Source of the DNA: an uncultured Limosilactobacillus sp.
Lineage (GTDB): Bacteria > Bacillota > Bacilli > Lactobacillales > Lactobacillaceae
Length of the DNA stretch: 8,295 nt
Direction of reading: 5' to 3'
Assembly: GCA_944326735.1 (NCBI GenBank)
Contig: CALVFC010000054.1
Span: forward strand, 1 to 8,295
Under the pieces are notes generated by a model, which saw nothing but the letters and a program-made list of their open reading frames with translations, was not told where the DNA came from and ran no database searches. The translations under genes were made by a program, and so were the position numbers. Positions within the stretch are counted from its first letter, which is position 1. Each line of letters starts with the position of its first letter. This document shows positions 5,013-8,295 of this stretch, one piece after another.

Positions 5013-6026
5013 ATGACTGTAAAGATTGGTATTAATGGTTTCGGCCGTATTGGTCGTTTAGCATTCCGTCGTATTCACGAACTCAACACTGATGACATCG
5101 AAGTTGTTGCTATCAACGACTTGACTTCACCAGAAATGTTGGCTTACTTACTGAAGTACGACTCAACCCAAGGTCGTTTTGATGGCGAAGTTTCATCAAC
5201 TGACAAGGGTATCGTTGTTGACGGTAAGGAATACCCTGTATACGCAGAACGTGACGCACGTAACATTCCTTGGGTAAAGAACGACGGTGTTGACTTTGTC
5301 CTTGAATGTACTGGTTTCTACACTTCTGCAGAAAAGTCACAAGCTCACTTGGACGCCGGCGCAAAGCGTGTTCTTGTTTCTGCACCTGCTGGTAACGTTC
5401 CAACTGTTGTTCCTGGTGTTAACCTTGACACTTTGAAGGCTGACGACAAGATCGTTTCTGCTGGTTCATGCACTACTAGTTGCCTTGCTCCAATGGCATA
5501 CTGGTTAAACAAGAACTTCGGCATCAAGGTTGGTACTATGACCACTGTTCACGCTTACACTGGTAGTCAAGCTGTTCTTGACCAACCTCGTGGTAAGAAG
5601 TTCCGTAACAACCGTGCTGCCGCTGTTAACACTATTCCTCACTCAAGTGGTGCTGCTAAGGCTATCGGTCTGGTTATCCCAGAACTGAACGGTAAGCTTT
5701 CTGGTCACGCACAACGTGTTGCTGTACCTACTGGTTCATTGACTGAACTTGTTACTATCCTTAACAAGAAGGTTTCAATTGATGAAGTTAACGAAGCTAT
5801 GAAGAAGGCTTCTGAAAACAACCCAGCTTACGGTTACACTGAAGACCCAATCGTTTCAAGTGATATCATCGGTTCTACTTTTGGTTCAGTATTTGACCCA
5901 TCACAAACCGAAATCATGGAAGGCGAAGACGGTACTCAATTAGTTAAGACTGTTGCTTGGTACGACAACGAAAACGGCTTCACTTGCAACATGATTCGGA
6001 CTCTGCTTCACTTCGCAGAACTTTAA
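5013..6026 (+). CDS. gap: Glyceraldehyde-3-phosphate dehydrogenase, NAD-dependent type
   Basis: This cytoplasmic glycolytic enzyme converts glyceraldehyde-3-P, NAD+ and Pi to 1,3-bisphosphoglycerate and NADH. The 337-aa protein has the Rossmann glycine motif INGFGRIGR (residues 7-15) and IND with Asp36, which favours NAD over NADP. The catalytic Cys153 sits in [11 protein letters not shown], His180 in [10 protein letters not shown], and the C-terminal AWYDNENGF supplies the Asn near nicotinamide. Relative to the common SNASCTTNCLAP, the active-site segment carries Ala-Gly for Asn-Ala and Ser for Asn after CTT. AAAGGAGG lies about 10 nt before the ATG. All lysine codons read are AAG and nearly all arginines CGT, the signature of a very abundant protein. 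A strong promoter, a cre site and a long leader precede it, and a terminator-like hairpin follows. No cggR is adjacent. Confidence 0.97.
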   Translation: MTVKIGINGFGRIGRLAFRRIHELNTDDIEVVAINDLTSPEMLAYLLKYDSTQGRFDGEVSSTDKGIVVDGKEYPVYAERDARNIPWVKNDGVDFVLECTGFYTSAEKSQAHLDAGAKRVLVSAPAGNVPTVVPGVNLDTLKADDKIVSAGSCTTSCLAPMAYWLNKNFGIKVGTMTTVHAYTGSQAVLDQPRGKKFRNNRAAAVNTIPHSSGAAKAIGLVIPELNGKLSGHAQRVAVPTGSLTELVTILNKKVSIDEVNEAMKKASENNPAYGYTEDPIVSSDIIGSTFGSVFDPSQTEIMEGEDGTQLVKTVAWYDNENGFTCNMIRTLLHFAEL

Positions 6027-6049
6027 TCTGATTGTAAATAAGCTAAATG

Positions 6050-6086
6050 AAAGGTGGGAGGAGGAGACTCCGACCACCTTTTTCTT
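6050..6086 (+). terminator. Intrinsic terminator or attenuator between gap and pgk
   Basis: AAAGGTGG (6050-6057) pairs with CCACCTTT (6074-6081). Inside, GGAG/CTCC closes on a GAGA tetraloop (6064-6067), and TTTTTCTT follows. pgk has no convincing promoter of its own, so this probably lets part of the transcription through and sets gap above pgk, or stabilises the gap mRNA 3' end. The purine-rich loop arm resembles a ribosome binding site but has no start codon. Confidence 0.82.
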
Positions 6087-6110
6087 AACGAGAAGGAGGA
6101 AACATAATCC

Positions 6111-7319
6111 ATGGCTAAATTAACTGTTGAAGATTTACCTCTTGAAGGTAAAAAGGTATTAATGCGGGTTGACTTCAATGTTCCGATTACCGACGATGGC
6201 AAGGTTGGCGATGACAACCGGATCGTTGCCGCATTACCAACTATTAAGTACGTAATTGACCACAATGGTAAGGCAATCTTATTCTCCCACTTGGGCCGGA
6301 TTAAGAAGGAAGAAGACAAGCCAAGCAAGTCCCTCAAGCCAGTTGCTGAACGACTTTCTAACTTGTTAAACAAGCCTGTTATCTTTGTCCCAGTTACTGA
6401 AGGTAAGCAATTGGAAGATGCCATCAACAATATGAAGGATGGCGAAGTATTACTTGTCCAAAACACCCGTTACGAAGATGTTAAGGATGGCGAATACGTC
6501 AAGCGTGAATCCGGTAATGATCCTGAATTAGGTAAGTACTGGGCTTCCCTTGGTGATGTTTATGTTAACGATGCCTTTGGTACCGCTCACCGTAAGCATG
6601 CTTCTAACGTCGGCATTGCTACCAACATGCCTGGTAAGGCAGCCGCTGGTTTCTTAATGGAAAAGGAAATCAAGTTCTTAGGTGACGCTGTTGATAATCC
6701 ACAACGTCCATTCGTTGCTATCCTTGGTGGTGCTAAGGTTTCTGACAAGATTGGTGTTATTGACCACCTCTTGGACAAGGCTGACAAGATCATCATCGGT
6801 GGTGGAATGGCTTACACCTTCTACGCAGCTAAGGGCATCAAGACTGGTGACTCTCTTGTTGAAAAGGACAAGATTGATGTTGCTAAGCAAATCTTAGACA
6901 AGGCCGGCGACAAGCTGGTATTGCCAATTGACAACGTTGTGGCTGATAAGTTTGACAACGATGCTAACACCAAGGTTGTTGAAGGCGACATTGATGATGG
7001 CTGGATGGCTCTTGACATCGGTCCAAAGACAATTGCTGAATTCGAAGATGTTTTGAAGGACGCTAAGACGGTTGTTTGGAACGGACCAATGGGTGTCTTT
7101 GAAAAGCCTAACTTTGCTAAGGGAACCCTTGCCATTGGTAAGTTCTTGGGTACCTTAGACAACGCAACCACGATTGTTGGTGGTGGTGACTCAACTGCCG
7201 CTGTTAAGCAATTAGGTGTTGCTGACCAATTGACCCACATTTCAACTGGTGGTGGTGCTTCACTGACCTACCTTGAAGGTAAGGTATTGCCAGGAATTGC
7301 CGCTATTTCTGAAAAGTAA
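6111..7319 (+). CDS. pgk: Phosphoglycerate kinase
   Basis: PGK transfers the acyl phosphate of 1,3-bisphosphoglycerate to ADP, giving ATP and 3-phosphoglycerate in the cytoplasm. It follows directly on the GAPDH reaction. The 402-aa protein shows the two-domain family order. N-terminal substrate-binding residues lie in RVDFNVP (19-25) and HLGR (60-63). GGAKVSDK (206-213) supplies the nucleotide-site lysine, [11 protein letters not shown] lies further on, GPMGVFE precedes the C-terminal part, and the phosphate loops are GGGDST (357-362) and GGGASL (380-385). AAGGAGGAA (6093-6101) precedes the ATG by about 9 nt. Codon use is strongly biased to AAG, GGT and GAA as in gap. It lies 84 nt after gap beyond a hairpin terminator, so it is probably read from the gap promoter. 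Nothing is missing. Confidence 0.97.
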   Translation: MAKLTVEDLPLEGKKVLMRVDFNVPITDDGKVGDDNRIVAALPTIKYVIDHNGKAILFSHLGRIKKEEDKPSKSLKPVAERLSNLLNKPVIFVPVTEGKQLEDAINNMKDGEVLLVQNTRYEDVKDGEYVKRESGNDPELGKYWASLGDVYVNDAFGTAHRKHASNVGIATNMPGKAAAGFLMEKEIKFLGDAVDNPQRPFVAILGGAKVSDKIGVIDHLLDKADKIIIGGGMAYTFYAAKGIKTGDSLVEKDKIDVAKQILDKAGDKLVLPIDNVVADKFDNDANTKVVEGDIDDGWMALDIGPKTIAEFEDVLKDAKTVVWNGPMGVFEKPNFAKGTLAIGKFLGTLDNATTIVGGGDSTAAVKQLGVADQLTHISTGGGASLTYLEGKVLPGIAAISEK

Positions 7320-7337
7320 TTTCAATTAAGATATAAT
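7309..7337 (+). promoter_or_regulatory. Candidate promoter for tpiA at the 3' end of pgk
   Basis: A perfect TATAAT (7332-7337) follows the pgk stop. At 17 bp spacing the -35 would be CTGAAA (7309-7314), a 4 of 6 match inside the last pgk codons. Initiation would fall near 7344, inside the 5' arm of the following terminator hairpin. Confidence 0.5.
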
Positions 7338-7338
7338 G

Positions 7339-7380
7339 AAAGGGACTAGGAGCATTGTCTTAGCCCCTTTTGTTATTTTA
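7339..7380 (+). terminator. Terminator between pgk and tpiA
   Basis: AAAGGGACTA (7339-7348) pairs with TAGCCCCTTT (7361-7370) with one A-C mismatch and a 12-nt loop, followed by TTTTGTTATTTT. It should sharply reduce read-through from pgk into tpiA. Confidence 0.8.
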
Positions 7381-7417
7381 AATATTGAAAGCGAAATGCT
7401 TCATAGGAGGGATTAAA

Positions 7418-8167
7418 GTGCGTGTACCAATCATCGCTGGTAATTGGAAAATGCATAAAACGGTGGCGGAATCAGTCGATTTTGTTAACCAAGTTAAAGA
7501 CCAGCTTCCTCCAGCCAATGAAATAGAAACGGCCTTAGCGGGACCAACTCTGTCGTTAGTATCAATGCATAACGCGGCGATCGGCTCTCCGTTAAAAATT
7601 GCCGCTGAAAATTGCTACTATCAAAACGAGGGCGCATATACCGGTGAAACCAGCCCGACAGCGTTATATGAGGCCGGAATCCATCACGTTATCTTAGGCC
7701 ATTCGGAACGGCGCCGTTACTTTCATGAAACGGATGAAATTATTAATAAAAAGATTAAAGCGGCCCTCGCTGCGGGACTGTGTCCAATTGTCTGTTGTGA
7801 TGACACAATGGGTCGTCGGGTTGCTGGTAGTAAAGTGCACTGGGTGGTTAACCGCATTCTACTGGATGCTAAAGGACTATCAGCAGATGATATTTGCCGG
7901 GTCACTTTTGCCTATGAGCCTAGTTGGGCAATTGGCACTGGCCAGAGTGCTGATCCTTCGCAAGCGGCAGAAGGGTGTTATCTGATTCGGCAAACGATTA
8001 GCTATATGTACAATCGTGATGTCGCAGACAATGTCCGAATCCTGTATGGTGGTAGTGTTACCATCGATAATATTCATCAATTAATGAATAATCGTGATAT
8101 TGATGGGGTCCTCGTTGGTGGGGCTAGTTTGGACCCACAAACATTTTTACAATTAGTTAACCACTAA
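7418..8167 (+). CDS. tpiA: Triosephosphate isomerase, somewhat divergent
   Basis: TIM interconverts dihydroxyacetone phosphate and glyceraldehyde-3-P in the cytoplasm as a (beta/alpha)8 barrel, usually dimeric. The 249-aa protein keeps the catalytic residues: Lys11 in AGNWKMHK, His95 in GHSERRR and Glu167 in AYEPSWAIGTG (loop 6). The phosphate-binding YGGSV and GVLVGGASL segments also remain. The GTG at 7418 is chosen because AGGAGGG (7405-7411) lies 6 nt upstream. The open frame reaches a TTG at 7385, but with no binding site. Two segments differ from most TIMs: CCDDTMGRR replaces the usual C(I/V)GET block (residues 126-134), and Ser169 occupies the loop-6 hinge position normally Ile, Val or Leu. 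Codon use is relaxed (lysines mostly AAA, CGG arginines), unlike gap and pgk. A terminator separates it from pgk. Confidence 0.95.
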   Translation: MRVPIIAGNWKMHKTVAESVDFVNQVKDQLPPANEIETALAGPTLSLVSMHNAAIGSPLKIAAENCYYQNEGAYTGETSPTALYEAGIHHVILGHSERRRYFHETDEIINKKIKAALAAGLCPIVCCDDTMGRRVAGSKVHWVVNRILLDAKGLSADDICRVTFAYEPSWAIGTGQSADPSQAAEGCYLIRQTISYMYNRDVADNVRILYGGSVTIDNIHQLMNNRDIDGVLVGGASLDPQTFLQLVNH

Positions 8168-8171
8168 AAGC

Positions 8172-8200
8172 TTGTTTTTAGTTGCACATAATAATACAAT
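8172..8200 (+). promoter_or_regulatory. Candidate promoter of eno
   Basis: TTGTTT (8172-8177) is followed after 17 bp by TACAAT (8195-8200), a good -10 with a weak -35. Initiation near 8207 would give a leader of about 44 nt. An A/T inverted repeat ACTAAAA (8163-8169)/TTTTAGT (8176-8182) overlaps the tpiA stop but is too weak to call a terminator. Confidence 0.5.
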
Positions 8201-8250
8201 TAACAGTGGAATTTGCCTTCCAAATATAAGACAGAGGAGAGATTCATCAA

Positions 8251-8295
8251 ATGTCACTTATTACAGATATTTATGCACGTGAAGTTCTTGATTCA
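8251..8295 (+). CDS. eno: Enolase, first 15 codons (3' end outside window)
   Basis: The frame begins MSLITDIYAREVLDS, the characteristic enolase N-terminus (the next family residues would be RGNPT). Enolase dehydrates 2-phosphoglycerate to phosphoenolpyruvate. AGAGGAGAG (8232-8240) lies about 10 nt before the ATG. It follows tpiA by 83 nt, as in the gap-pgk-tpiA-eno order common in lactobacilli. Only the start is visible, so integrity cannot be judged, but the match and the position make the call secure. Confidence 0.92.
   Translation, partial: MSLITDIYAREVLDS

Noticed and set aside
6821..7240. Long minus-strand frame (139 codons) opposite pgk, and others opposite gap, rapZ and tpiA
   Set aside because: These are shadows of strongly biased codons on the opposite strand. 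They have no ribosome binding site, no promoter and no family motif.
7385..7417. TTG start for tpiA adding 11 residues
   Set aside because: No ribosome binding site precedes it, and the extension is itself encoded by the AGGAGGG site used by the GTG at 7418.
8163..8182. ACTAAAA/TTTTAGT inverted repeat as a tpiA terminator
   Set aside because: The 7-bp stem is nearly all A-T and no T-run follows the second arm, so it would not form a stable terminator.

Overview
The window looks like the chromosome of a lactobacillus, most likely an obligately heterofermentative one of the Limosilactobacillus type (L. reuteri / L. fermentum relatives). The gene order uvrA - rapZ - yvcK - whiA - clpP - gap - pgk - tpiA - eno is the standard Lactobacillaceae arrangement. 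Codon use (frequent CGG arginine codons outside the glycolytic genes, strong AAG/CGT/GGT bias inside gap and pgk), strong AAGGAGG-type ribosome binding sites and Bacillota-type operators (CtsR, HrcA/CIRCE, CcpA/cre) agree. The genus is an inference from pattern, not from a search.

Layout. Bases 1-336 hold the 3' end of uvrA and its terminator. Bases 345-3269 hold a tight three-gene operon, rapZ-yvcK-whiA, from an extended -10 promoter to a terminator shared with the convergent clpP gene. clpP (minus strand) has a promoter overlapped by a perfect CtsR box and followed by a near-perfect CIRCE, so it appears to be under dual heat-shock control. Bases 3972-4746 are the unusual part. In many related bacteria the glycolytic repressor gene cggR lies just before gap. 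Here that place holds two divergent small genes, each with its own promoter and terminator (36 aa on the minus strand, 43 aa and strongly basic on the plus strand), and a tRNA-Arg(CCG) gene on the minus strand. Repeated ATTGGT(A/C)TAGTT elements lie between the two small genes. Bases 4813-5012 contain a cre site, a strong promoter and a leader of about 119 nt for gap. gap, pgk, tpiA and the first 15 codons of eno follow, with intrinsic terminators after gap and after pgk and promoter candidates before tpiA and eno.

How it fits together. gap, pgk, tpiA and eno encode triose-phosphate glycolysis. gap and pgk have the codon bias of very highly expressed genes. tpiA does not, and it starts with GTG behind a terminator. 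This fits a phosphoketolase-pathway organism in which glyceraldehyde-3-P arises directly from xylulose-5-P, so triose isomerisation is a side reaction. The missing cggR (a fructose-1,6-bisphosphate sensor) fits the same picture. The two unrecognised small genes are the best candidates for undescribed biology here. No mobile element, CRISPR array or phage gene is visible.
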